Source of the DNA: Micavibrio sp.
GTDB lineage: Bacteria > Pseudomonadota > Alphaproteobacteria > Micavibrionales > Micavibrionaceae
DNA: 32,826 nt
Reading direction: 5' to 3'
Assembly (NCBI GenBank): GCA_002687495.1
Contig: NZAJ01000047.1
Coordinates: 1 to 32,826, forward strand
The position numbers and the translations under genes were made by a program. The notes beneath the pieces are model-generated. The model ran no database searches. It had not been told where the DNA came from and saw only the letters and a list, made by a program, of their open reading frames with translations. Each line of letters opens with the position of its first letter. Positions within the stretch are counted from its first letter, which is position 1. Positions 16,817 to 24,208 of this stretch are shown here, in pieces.

Positions 16817-17887
16817 ATGCAGGGCTTAAGCTTTTCCTTTATGGAGATTTTATCATTTATCGGATTGACGCAATGTGTGTACTTGGTCGTGCACATTCTT
16901 TTTCACTCGCGCCTGCGTTGGGAAACGATTATTCCCCTTATTTACTTCACAGTTCTTGCTCTCGCATTTTTTACTGATGCCTTGAAAGGCAATATTCCAG
17001 AAATAAAAGATAATGTGTTTTTTATAGAGTGGTTTGCATGGTTTTTGGGCCCACCATTGAGTTATTTGCTGATTGTACAAATGTCCAGAGCTGATAAGTT
17101 TCCATCTCCTAAAGATTTCGGCATACTTATTTTATTGCCGTTAAGTATGGCGATAGCATTTTCTTTTTTAGATACGAGTGATGAGTGCAATTTTAAAAAT
17201 GCCTGTGAAGATTTACGTGGCCTATTAAATGTTTTTGGTTTGATGAGCGGCACTATAAGTCTGCTTTTAATCTTCTCACGGGCTGAGCTCTTTAGGATAA
17301 TTCGAAAGCAACGAAATGGATCTGAGAGATATTGGCTAGTACTATCCTTGATCATTTTGAATGTCTTATTCTTAGGAACTGTTTTTGCAAACATAGCTGG
17401 AACATTACCGCAGGATATAAGTTTAACGCTAATTAGAAACGTACTTGGATTAGGCTTTGTTTATTTGGTCAGTACGTCTTTATTAAGGATTTTTCCTAAG
17501 GAAAGCTCTAAAGAGCGAGCAACAAGAGATGTTGAAGAGCTGTCAAATGAAGAAAAACAGCTAGCAAAGAAAATAGAAAAGCTATTAGATTTAGATAAGG
17601 TCTATCAAGAGCCGACATATAGTCGAAAAGATCTTGCAAATGAATGTAATGCTTCAGAAATTACGATCTCTAAAGTTATAAATACATATTTCGAGAAGTC
17701 CTTCCCCCAAATCATGAACGAAAGACGTGTTGAAGATGCTAAAAGGCTCCTAGTGGATACTGACGCTGCTATTAAAACCGTCGGGGAAGAGGTAGGTTTT
17801 AATTCTTTGCCATCATTCAACAGAGTTTTTAAGGATATGGTTGGTATATCGCCAGGTGAATATAGAAAGAATCACCTTTCTATATAA
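16817..17887 (+). CDS. Membrane-embedded AraC-family transcription regulator
   Basis: A 356-residue fusion of a polytopic membrane domain and a DNA-binding domain. Residues 1 to about 235 hold six or seven hydrophobic helices. A charged linker (VEELSNEEKQLAKKIEKLL) leads to an AraC-type double helix-turn-helix in the last ~100 residues. The first recognition unit is YSRKDLANECNASEITISKV, and the second contains the family pattern VGEEVGFNSLPSFNRVFK followed by GISPGEYRK. Such proteins sense a membrane or envelope signal and regulate nearby genes. It lies directly upstream of the prepilin in the same direction, which makes the pilin promoter an obvious candidate target. ATG 16841 is a possible alternative start. 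Confidence 0.88.
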   Translation: MQGLSFSFMEILSFIGLTQCVYLVVHILFHSRLRWETIIPLIYFTVLALAFFTDALKGNIPEIKDNVFFIEWFAWFLGPPLSYLLIVQMSRADKFPSPKDFGILILLPLSMAIAFSFLDTSDECNFKNACEDLRGLLNVFGLMSGTISLLLIFSRAELFRIIRKQRNGSERYWLVLSLIILNVLFLGTVFANIAGTLPQDISLTLIRNVLGLGFVYLVSTSLLRIFPKESSKERATRDVEELSNEEKQLAKKIEKLLDLDKVYQEPTYSRKDLANECNASEITISKVINTYFEKSFPQIMNERRVEDAKRLLVDTDAAIKTVGEEVGFNSLPSFNRVFKDMVGISPGEYRKNHLSI

Positions 17888-17961
17888 GCTTTTTGGCAAA
17901 AGCGCCTTTAAAAAGCGTCAAGTACTTATCATTTTGTTATTCTGAGTTCTCAATTTGTATG

Positions 17962-17991
17962 TTGAATTTGGCTGAATGTGAATCTTAATAA
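17962..17991 (+). promoter_or_regulatory. Putative promoter of the prepilin gene
   Basis: TTGAAT at 17962-17967 and TAATAA at 17986-17991 are 18 bases apart. They lie about 170 bases upstream of the prepilin start, leaving a long leader. Both boxes are only partial matches to sigma-70 consensus. No sigma-54 (GG-N10-GC) site was found in the gap. Confidence 0.35.
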
Positions 17992-18017
17992 AGCTTTTAC
18001 AAAATCAGGGTGAGAAT

Positions 18018-18142
18018 TACCTTATAGGGCGTATTGCATGTGAACCAATTTAAGGTAGAATCAATGCTGCATGTTCATGCATCCAAAAAGCCGGATGGTC
18101 CGGCTGATTATTTAAGTGACTAAACTTTGATTCAGTGAATCA
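18018..18142 (+). promoter_or_regulatory. Structured leader of the prepilin mRNA: four inverted repeats
   Basis: Four perfect inverted repeats follow one another upstream of the prepilin. They are TACCTTA (18018-18024) with TAAGGTA (18051-18057); TGCATG-TT-CATGCA (18068-18081); AGCCGGA-TGG-TCCGGCT (18089-18105); and TGATTC-AGT-GAATCA (18128-18142). None is followed by a T-run, so they are not ordinary terminators. The third is GC-rich and should fold stably in RNA; the palindromes with 2-3 base spacers could also be protein-binding sites. No known riboswitch class was recognised. Confidence 0.5.
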
Positions 18143-18161
18143 TTTTACAGGAGAGAGTGCA

Positions 18162-18893
18162 ATGGAAAAATCTATCCAAAATATACGTAAGGAAGAGGGC
18201 TTTACGCTTGTCGAACTTGCGGTTGTTATGATCATCATCGGAATTCTAATCGGTGGTATTTTGAAAGGGCAAGAATTGATCGCAAATGCCCGTGTGACTG
18301 CAACAGCTTCAGAACTAGAAAGTATCTCAGCAGCAGTTGATACATTTGATGATATTTATTCTGGTATGCCAGGGGATCTGGCATCTGCGACAAATCGTCT
18401 GCCTAACTGTAATGCAAACCCATGTAATAACGGTAATGGTAATGGCGCCCTAGGCGTCGCTCTTGGTGCCCTAGCTTTAACTACAAATGAATCTGCATTT
18501 TTCTGGAGTCATCTTCTTCAGGCAGATTTGATTGGTGGTCTTGATGGTACAAACAATGCGATATTTGGTAACGCATTGCCTGTAGCTCCAGTTGGCGGTG
18601 GTTATAAAGCCGGTGATTCGGCTGCTGGTGCAGGCGCATTTACTCTGGTTCGAAGTGGTACTTATGTGACAGTTGAGGGGGCTCCAGCTCTCTACAGTAC
18701 AGGTGCTCCAGCATCTCCTTTAAATGTAACACAGGCTGCGCGCATGGACCGTCGTCTTGATGATGGTAATCCTAATGCTGGTAGTTTTGCGGCAGACTTC
18801 GTAAACTGTGCGGTAGGTGGTGTAAATACTGCTACTGCATATGCGGAATCAACACCTAACAATATATGTGCTGTTGCTTACCGCGTACGTTAA
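18162..18893 (+). CDS. Type IV prepilin (class III leader), probable pilus subunit
   Basis: The frame is open from GTG 18135, but ATG 18162 follows an excellent AGGAGAGAG ribosome-binding site and gives a canonical prepilin. It has a 13-residue leader ending EEG, then FTLVELAVVMIIIGILIGG with Phe at +1 and Glu at +5. The mature protein is about 230 residues. After the hydrophobic N-terminal helix comes a DDIYSGMPGDLASATNRLP segment like that of many alphaproteobacterial pilin-type proteins. A Gly/Ala/Asn-rich C-terminal domain holds four Cys, two in NCNANPC and two near the C-terminus, which could form disulfides. It is the only prepilin in the window, so it is likely the major subunit, with minor pilins elsewhere. 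A strong terminator follows. Confidence 0.93.
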   Translation: MEKSIQNIRKEEGFTLVELAVVMIIIGILIGGILKGQELIANARVTATASELESISAAVDTFDDIYSGMPGDLASATNRLPNCNANPCNNGNGNGALGVALGALALTTNESAFFWSHLLQADLIGGLDGTNNAIFGNALPVAPVGGGYKAGDSAAGAGAFTLVRSGTYVTVEGAPALYSTGAPASPLNVTQAARMDRRLDDGNPNAGSFAADFVNCAVGGVNTATAYAESTPNNICAVAYRVR

Positions 18894-18912
18894 TATAAAT
18901 AACCCATAAGTA

Positions 18913-18945
18913 AAGCCCGGTTAGCATCGCTCGCCGGGCTTTTTC
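18913..18945 (+). terminator. Rho-independent terminator after the prepilin gene
   Basis: AAGCCCGG (18913-18920) pairs with CCGGGCTT (18934-18941) around a 13-base loop, followed by further T residues to 18945. It lies between the convergent prepilin and leuB genes and may also work weakly on the other strand. Confidence 0.88.
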
Positions 18946-18973
18946 TTGTCTATGCAATGGGACTAATGAGCTA

Positions 18974-20080
18974 TTAAGCAGCCTTTTCTGCTTGCACACT
19001 TTCAAGCGCACTGCATACAGCTTCGCCCATCTCAGAGCAACTCACTTCAGTGCATCCTTCGCTCATAATATCACCTGTACGTTTGCCGCTATCCAAAACA
19101 TCCTTAACTGCGGCTTCAACCATATCTGCTAAGTCTCCACGCTCAAATGAATAACGCAGCGCCATAGAAAGGCTTAGAATCGTAGCAAGCGGGTTGGCTT
19201 TATTTTGTCCGGCAATATCTGGCGCAGAACCATGTACAGGCTCGTATAAGCCAGGCTGCCCAGGCTCGCTTAAGGACGCAGAAGGCAGCATCCCTAACGA
19301 TCCGGTGAGCATTGCCGCTTCATCGCTCAAAATATCACCAAATAAGTTATCCGTTACAATCACATCAAACTGACTTGGGTTACGCAGGAGCTGCATCGCG
19401 CAATTATCTGCCAGCATATGCTCCAAGCTTACATCGTCGTAGGCGCTCGCATGAAGCGCTGTGATATCTTCACGCCATAACATACCGCTTTCCATCACAT
19501 TACATTTCTCGCACGATGTAACCTTATTGGAACGCTTGCGCGCCAAATCGAACGCAACCGCGCCAATGCGTTTAATCTCTGATGTTGTATAAACTTGCGT
19601 GTTATAGCCGCGGCGCTCACCGTTACCTAAATCCTCAATACCGCGTGGCTCGCCAAAATAAACCCCGCCTGTAAGCTCGCGTACGATTAAAATATCAAGC
19701 CCCTTCACAATTTCCGGCTTAAGGCTAGATGCATCTACTAAAGCATCAAAGACTAGGGCAGGGCGCAAATTGGCAAATAAGTTAAGTTCTTTACGAATGC
19801 GCAACAAACCCGCTTCTGGGCGCTTGTTATACTCAACGCCATCCCATTTGGGCCCGCCAACACTACCCATTAAAATCGCTTTAGCGCTTCGACATTTTTC
19901 TAATGTTGAATCCGCTAAAGGCTCGCCATACTCATCATAAGCTTGCCCACCAATCAGATCATGTTCAATTTCAATATCGAAATCAGCATTATCTTTAAGC
20001 CAGCCAACAACCTTAGCGGCTTCTGCAACAATTTCAGGGCCAATGCCATCACCTGGCAAAATTACGAGTTTATCAGTCAT
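18974..20080 (-). CDS. leuB: 3-isopropylmalate dehydrogenase
   Basis: Third step of leucine synthesis: NAD-dependent oxidative decarboxylation of 3-isopropylmalate. The open frame extends to 20143, but ATG 20080 follows a GGAAAA-type ribosome-binding site and matches the family start ([18 protein letters not shown]), giving 368 residues. Family motifs are complete: GSVGGPKW, the [18 protein letters not shown] substrate loop, [16 protein letters not shown] with the metal-binding Asp residues, and the NAD-binding [20 protein letters not shown] block. It lies 16 bases after leuD and was probably transcribed with it. Confidence 0.97.
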   Translation of the reverse strand: MTDKLVILPGDGIGPEIVAEAAKVVGWLKDNADFDIEIEHDLIGGQAYDEYGEPLADSTLEKCRSAKAILMGSVGGPKWDGVEYNKRPEAGLLRIRKELNLFANLRPALVFDALVDASSLKPEIVKGLDILIVRELTGGVYFGEPRGIEDLGNGERRGYNTQVYTTSEIKRIGAVAFDLARKRSNKVTSCEKCNVMESGMLWREDITALHASAYDDVSLEHMLADNCAMQLLRNPSQFDVIVTDNLFGDILSDEAAMLTGSLGMLPSASLSEPGQPGLYEPVHGSAPDIAGQNKANPLATILSLSMALRYSFERGDLADMVEAAVKDVLDSGKRTGDIMSEGCTEVSCSEMGEAVCSALESVQAEKAA

Positions 20081-20096
20081 CTGTTTTTCCTTATCT

Positions 20097-20702
20097 CTAA
20101 ACCCAGCCGCGTTGCTGTGTAAGCTGCGCTTCATACGCATCAATAGCCGGCTTTTTCTCTAATGTTAAACCAATATCATCCAGCCCATTAAGCAAGCAAT
20201 GCTTGCGGAATGGATCGACATCAAAGCTAAAGCTGAAATGATTGCCACGTGTGATGGTTTGTTTTTCAAGATCAACTTCAATCAAAGCTTCAGGCTCTTC
20301 TTTAGCGCTGTTCATAAGCTCATTCACTTGATCTTGGGGTAGGGCAATCGGCAAAATACCATTCTTAAAAGAGTTATTATAAAAGATATCCGCAAAGCTA
20401 GGCGCGATGATGCAGCGAAAGCCCATATCGAGCAAAGCCCATGGTGCATGCTCACGGCTAGAACCACAGCCAAAGTTATCACCTGTGATCAGGATATGTG
20501 CATCTTGATGCTGTGGCTGATTGAGAGAAAACGTCCCTAAAGGCTGGCCGTCATCATCATAGCGAATATTGTAAAAGCAGCTCACCCCAAGCCCTGTACG
20601 TTTCACAGTTTTCAAAAATTGCTTTGGAATAATAATATCCGTATCAACATTCATCATATCCAACGGGGCTGCTTTTGCAGATAAGGTGGTGAATTTATCC
20701 AT
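20097..20702 (-). CDS. leuD: 3-isopropylmalate dehydratase, small subunit
   Basis: The swivelling-domain subunit of isopropylmalate isomerase, which works with LeuC. The frame opens at 20738, but the conserved start [20 protein letters not shown] corresponds to ATG 20702 (201 residues). [12 protein letters not shown] and the signature [14 protein letters not shown] are present. The stop is TAG. The Shine-Dalgarno is poor (only A/T-rich sequence precedes the ATG). leuC normally lies just upstream in such operons; here it is more than 3 kb away, beyond four other genes. Confidence 0.96.
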   Translation of the reverse strand: MDKFTTLSAKAAPLDMMNVDTDIIIPKQFLKTVKRTGLGVSCFYNIRYDDDGQPLGTFSLNQPQHQDAHILITGDNFGCGSSREHAPWALLDMGFRCIIAPSFADIFYNNSFKNGILPIALPQDQVNELMNSAKEEPEALIEVDLEKQTITRGNHFSFSFDVDPFRKHCLLNGLDDIGLTLEKKPAIDAYEAQLTQQRGWV

Positions 20703-20797
20703 TTTTATTTGCCATAATTTATTTATTTGTGCTAACAAGCATTCATAGCCAATTTATAGCGCTAAAGCAAGATGAACTCTGAGGGTAAACAGCTGAA

Positions 20798-21835
20798 ATG
20801 GTAAATCCAAAACCAAACGATAATGCGCTAAAAGATCTGCATGTTCCATTTATCCCCGCGCCAAATCACAGTTATGTTTCTGAAGAGGATGACGCGCGCG
20901 CATTGAAAATTATGAATAGGCAAAAGCGCTGTAAAACGGATCGTCGTGTTAAGGCGCCATCGCAAGATGAATGTATGTTTCTGGATGATTACCGACGTAG
21001 AAAGGCGATTGATCTTATTAGGCAAGCGCAGGTGCAAATTGAAGCGGCAGATTTCGATGATGACTTAGACCAGGCTATGCGCGCGCGTGATAAATTAAAA
21101 AATGTCATGATGTTTGATAGAGCGCTAGACGGGGGGCTAGATCCGGATACGAAAAACCAAGCCTTTAAAGAGCTTCTAGAGCTTATTAAACTTCACCATA
21201 AAGACCGTTGGCAGGGGCTAATCGAGCAAGATTATTTTGAGGAGCTATCATGCGATGCTTACAAAATGCTTCAAGAGCTCACTAAGAGTGATTTTGAATA
21301 TTTTAAGCGCTTTAATGACGTGCAGGATACGCTGGATGAAGGCTGCGTTAATGTCATTGAGGCCTATGAAAATATCGATGACGCAAAGTCATATATCTTT
21401 AATAGGAGCGCCTACCCGAAAGATGCGATCAAAGCTGAGCAATATAGTCATGCTCTAAATTACATGCGTGATCAGCAATCACCTCTCTTGGACGAGGTTA
21501 TTAAGCAAATAGGCAAACGTGCTATAGAATCGTTAAGTATATGCGAAAAGAAAGAATATTGTGGAACTTCGTATAACAGTAATGCACGCGGTTTATTAAG
21601 CCCGAAAGATGGCTATTTAGCTCTACGTGACGCATTTAAAGATGCTGCTGCAGACTATAAAAAGGAAGTCGATTTTCTCAAAACTATTGATAAAGAGCAT
21701 CCATCATATCAGACTGCGCAAGATGTCTTAAGAGAAATAGCGGCTCAACATGAAGTGCTTCAACAAAACTATGTGGAGCATTTAAAGAGTGTAGCTCTAA
21801 GCAATGAAGAGCTTATAAACAGCCTAAAGCCTTAA
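20798..21835 (+). CDS. Hypothetical helical protein, 345 residues
   Basis: No family recognised. The protein lacks a signal peptide or membrane helix and is highly charged, with long amphipathic helical stretches (IDLIRQAQVQIEAADFDDDLDQ and the C-terminal 100 residues). A basic patch lies near residues 45-55 (NRQKRCKTDRRVK). Four Cys are spread without a zinc motif. It is divergent from leuD, with a 95-base shared upstream region, and convergent with the HD gene. GAGGG lies 12 bases before the ATG, slightly far. It belongs to the block that separates leuD and leuC. Confidence 0.75.
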   Translation: MVNPKPNDNALKDLHVPFIPAPNHSYVSEEDDARALKIMNRQKRCKTDRRVKAPSQDECMFLDDYRRRKAIDLIRQAQVQIEAADFDDDLDQAMRARDKLKNVMMFDRALDGGLDPDTKNQAFKELLELIKLHHKDRWQGLIEQDYFEELSCDAYKMLQELTKSDFEYFKRFNDVQDTLDEGCVNVIEAYENIDDAKSYIFNRSAYPKDAIKAEQYSHALNYMRDQQSPLLDEVIKQIGKRAIESLSICEKKEYCGTSYNSNARGLLSPKDGYLALRDAFKDAAADYKKEVDFLKTIDKEHPSYQTAQDVLREIAAQHEVLQQNYVEHLKSVALSNEELINSLKP

Positions 21836-21873
21836 AGGCCTTAAGCATTTCTCTGCAAAATGCGGCCTTTTTT
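21835..21873 (+). terminator. Possible bulged terminator of the 345-residue gene
   Basis: AAGGCC (21835-21840) can pair with GGCCTT (21864-21869), and the inner GCATTT (21845-21850) with AAATGC (21858-21863), leaving TTAA as a bulge. A T-run follows. The hairpin lies inside the last codons of the convergent HD gene, so it also has a coding constraint. Confidence 0.45.
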
Positions 21874-22530
21874 ATAATCTGCTTCTTTCATCTTAGCAAA
21901 AGCTTCGAATAATGCCATATCATAAATCTGTTCACCTTTTTCTTCGCGCATGCGCTCTAAAACACCACTTGGCGTAATGTCACGATCTGCGAAATGCGGT
22001 CTCCATATACGATAACCATCATAAGCTTCAATGATAGATGCCAAACGTACGGGAGCGCTTAAAAGCTCACCTTTAAGTCCATGTGTCCCAGAACCATCCA
22101 TATTCTCGTGATGGTGTAGCATAATATCGACCATAAGATCTTTAAAAGGGTGCTTGATGCCTTCAAAGCGATCGCGCACAATCATCGCGCCTAGCTGCGT
22201 GTGTGTGCGGCGATAAGCCTTCATCTCACCATCAGGCTTTTCTTCCTGATCCCAAATCTCAACAGGTAAACGGCGCTTGCCAATATCATGCGGCATCACG
22301 GCCCAATACATATTTTGCGCAACAGTATCACCCAGCCCCATCGATACACATGTGCGTCTTACATTTGTGGCAACACGCTGCGCATGTTCATGAAAGATAT
22401 AAGTGTGACCGCTAGGGCGCTGACGATCATACAGCTCTAGCTTATCAAGTTCTGAAAGAATGAAGGGTTTAAAGACATCTTGGCAAATTTCGTCTGTCTC
22501 AAAATCAAAATTATCTGGCCATTTATACAT
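21841..22530 (-). CDS. HD-GYP-like metal-dependent phosphohydrolase
   Basis: A 229-residue stand-alone HD domain. The metal-binding pattern is intact: the H47-H49 region (FHEHAQRV), the HD pair H81-D82 in PHDIGKRRLP, His110 (RRTHTQLG), H139-H141 with Glu142 (HHHENMDGSG), and a final AYDG Asp. HDIGK and the spacing to the following His residues are those of HD-GYP c-di-GMP phosphodiesterases. However, the GYP triplet itself is replaced (DGSGTHGL), so activity on c-di-GMP is uncertain. There is no sensor domain. It lies 89 bases downstream of an EAL-type gene on the same strand; the pair suggests a shared role in cyclic-dinucleotide turnover. Confidence 0.82.
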   Translation of the reverse strand: MYKWPDNFDFETDEICQDVFKPFILSELDKLELYDRQRPSGHTYIFHEHAQRVATNVRRTCVSMGLGDTVAQNMYWAVMPHDIGKRRLPVEIWDQEEKPDGEMKAYRRTHTQLGAMIVRDRFEGIKHPFKDLMVDIMLHHHENMDGSGTHGLKGELLSAPVRLASIIEAYDGYRIWRPHFADRDITPSGVLERMREEKGEQIYDMALFEAFAKMKEADYKKGRILQRNA

Positions 22531-22619
22531 CTGCTCGCGCCTTGCTTGTGAAACATGCGAGAACCTTTTGCCTGATCTGGAAAAAAGAATCCACCCTTAA
22601 AAATGAAAATCTTGATCTT

Positions 22620-23465
22620 TTATTCGGGTAAGGGCCAGAAAGGCGCGAGGTCACAGTTGATATGGCCAGTTTGATAGGCATTTTTCGCCAGAGTTATGAT
22701 CTCAGTTTGGTTAAGTGGCTTTGTTATACCATAGCCCTGAATCTTTACGTTTTTGAGATGTTTGTTAACCAAGTCAAATTGCTCGCTACGCTCTATACCT
22801 TCGACAACGACTTCGTATTCATTAATGTCGGGCGTTTGCTCTATGAGCGTGATAAGCGCATCTTCATCATCAAGAATGCTTTTATCAAATTTAAGACCTT
22901 TAATTTTAACGCCATTTTCTTTTAAAAAGGCTAATCTCTCTGGTTGCGAATCAACTGCTCCGTAATCATCAAGCCATAACTCGTGGCCTCGCGCTTGTAA
23001 GGCTTTTAGATTGCTCAAAATTATTGGCAAATCATTATCTGGAAAATAATCTTCTAATATTTCAAAGGTGATATTGTGCGGTTTAAGCTTGTTGAGGCTC
23101 ATCTGCTTATCGACAGTGCTTATGAGGTCTGTAGCCGCAAGTGTGGCGGGCGATAAATTAATGCTTAATGGAACGTTTTTATTATTCTTGGCGAAACTAC
23201 ATGCTTTTTCAAAAACTGCTTTATCTAGGTTTTTAAGTAAACCACATTCTGCAAGCTCAACGGTGAAATGCTCAGGTGAGTGATCCACGTCAGCCTTTTT
23301 TCTTGCTAATACTTCTAATTTGTAAAGCTCGAGCCGCCCGTCATTATTGTACTGAGCGATAGGCATGAAGTGAATAATATAGTGTGAATTTGCGAATGCT
23401 TTGCTTAAAGGGCTAACGGCGCTAGCTTGCTCCGCAAGGCTTGAACTGCGGCTTGATGGGCTCAA
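22620..23465 (-). CDS. EAL-type c-di-GMP phosphodiesterase domain protein
   Basis: A stand-alone EAL domain, about 281 residues from TTG 23465. The motifs can be followed through the sequence: LEVLARK for EALLR (Glu51), SINLSP with the metal-binding Asn, FEILED for EITE, LDDYGAVDS for DDFGTG, GLKFDKSIL with the catalytic Lys, VVEGIE for AEGVE, and IQGYGITKPL for QGY-x-KP. All likely catalytic residues are kept though the words are divergent, so a weak enzyme or a c-di-GMP sensor are both possible. The true start is unclear: the frame stays open to a stop near 23507, and an AAGGGG sequence (23509-23514) best fits a rare ATT codon at 23499-23501. Confidence 0.82.
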   Translation of the reverse strand: MSPSSRSSSLAEQASAVSPLSKAFANSHYIIHFMPIAQYNNDGRLELYKLEVLARKKADVDHSPEHFTVELAECGLLKNLDKAVFEKACSFAKNNKNVPLSINLSPATLAATDLISTVDKQMSLNKLKPHNITFEILEDYFPDNDLPIILSNLKALQARGHELWLDDYGAVDSQPERLAFLKENGVKIKGLKFDKSILDDEDALITLIEQTPDINEYEVVVEGIERSEQFDLVNKHLKNVKIQGYGITKPLNQTEIITLAKNAYQTGHINCDLAPFWPLPE

Positions 23466-23638
23466 ACGATCTTCTTGATCTATGCTCGGCTTAACGCTAA
23501 TCAGCTAACCCCTTGCTTTTTAAATTATATGAATGAAAGGTAATATAGATATTTTCTTATAAAATGGAAAGAAAAAAGCGACTATAGTTTTAACGCCTTG
23601 CACAAAAATGGGGGTAAATAAATAAAATTCATCTAAAT

Positions 23639-23668
23639 TTGAATTTTATACTAAGTTTATGGTAAGAT
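23639..23668 (+). promoter_or_regulatory. Putative promoter of the small secreted protein gene
   Basis: TTGAAT (23639-23644) and TAAGAT (23663-23668) are 18 bases apart, about 50 bases before the ribosome-binding site of the gene at 23720. The surrounding stretch back to about 23515 is A/T-rich and shows nothing else that I recognise. Confidence 0.4.
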
Positions 23669-23719
23669 GCTTTCGCAAACGCATATCGCAAGATTCTCTT
23701 CCTGAAAAAAGGAGATACC

Positions 23720-24022
23720 ATGCTCAAGTTCAAAATTCTTCTCATATCATGTCTGCTCATAGGTGGGGCTTTTTCTGCTGGTTCTGCAAATGCACAAAGT
23801 GATGAGCTTGCATTACTACTGAGCCAACAGACTAATGATTGGGAAGTTAGTCAGGGTGACTCTAAGATGAAATATCGCTTTAGCGGCTATGATAAAGAGA
23901 AGGGCACTTGGCATCTTTATATGCGAAATCGTGCTGATAATAGCTTCGATAACACACCTTTAGCCAATGAGTTAAACGCGCTTGAGCCATCCGCTGGCGT
24001 TGAGTTTAACTGGAGCTTCTAA
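23720..24022 (+). CDS. Small secreted protein of unknown function
   Basis: A 100-residue protein with a clear signal peptide (LKFKILLISCLLIGGAFS core, cleavage ANA|QS after residue 25) and a mature part of 75 residues. The mature chain is polar, with several aromatic residues (YRFSGYDKEKGTWHLYMRN) suggesting short beta strands, and ends in FNWSF. AAAGGAG gives a strong ribosome-binding site. No family recognised. It sits at the edge of the block between leuD and leuC, next to the leuC remnant. Confidence 0.75.
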   Translation: MLKFKILLISCLLIGGAFSAGSANAQSDELALLLSQQTNDWEVSQGDSKMKYRFSGYDKEKGTWHLYMRNRADNSFDNTPLANELNALEPSAGVEFNWSF

Positions 24023-24038
24023 ACGCTATACCAAATAT

Positions 24039-24140
24039 TTATCTTATAAACGTCTTACATCTGTAAGCTTGCCAGTGATTGCTGCTGCTGCTGCCCGCGA
24101 AGCAAACCGTTTGAGGTTTGTTCGCACACCCAAAAAAAGC
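24039..24140 (-). pseudogene. Remnant of a second leuC 3' end
   Basis: Bases 24039-24095 match 24152-24208, the 3' end of leuC, over 57 bases with two differences. Read on the minus strand the remnant encodes [16 protein letters not shown] and a stop, identical in protein to the leuC end; both base changes are synonymous. Upstream of this the remnant reads RTNLKRFASR where leuC has RTHLVSPAM, so a faint match continues to about 24140 and then disappears. It is best read as a decayed partial duplication, not a working gene. Confidence 0.7.
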
Positions 24141-24208
24141 TATAGCGGTGATTATCTTATAAACGTCTTACATCCGTAAGCTTGCCAGTGATTGCCGCTG
24201 CTGCTGCC
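24039..24208. repeat. 57-base direct repeat pair of the leuC 3' end
   Basis: The units are 24039-24095 and 24152-24208, offset by 113 bases and in the same orientation, with 55 of 57 identical. The second unit includes the functional leuC stop codon. Confidence 0.9.

Noticed and set aside
17888-17916. Terminator after the AraC-type regulator
   Set aside because: GCTTTTT and AAAAAGC with an inner GGC/GCC can fold, but the bulge is asymmetric and no T-run follows. It remains only a possible weak hairpin.
24103-24120. Terminator for leuC at CAAACC...GGTTTG
   Set aside because: The 6-base stem is not followed by a T-run on the minus strand and lies in the remnant copy upstream region.
23982-24179. 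A 65-codon plus-strand reading frame after the small secreted gene
   Set aside because: It overlaps the secreted gene out of frame and runs across the leuC-end repeat on the opposite strand; it has no ribosome-binding site of note.
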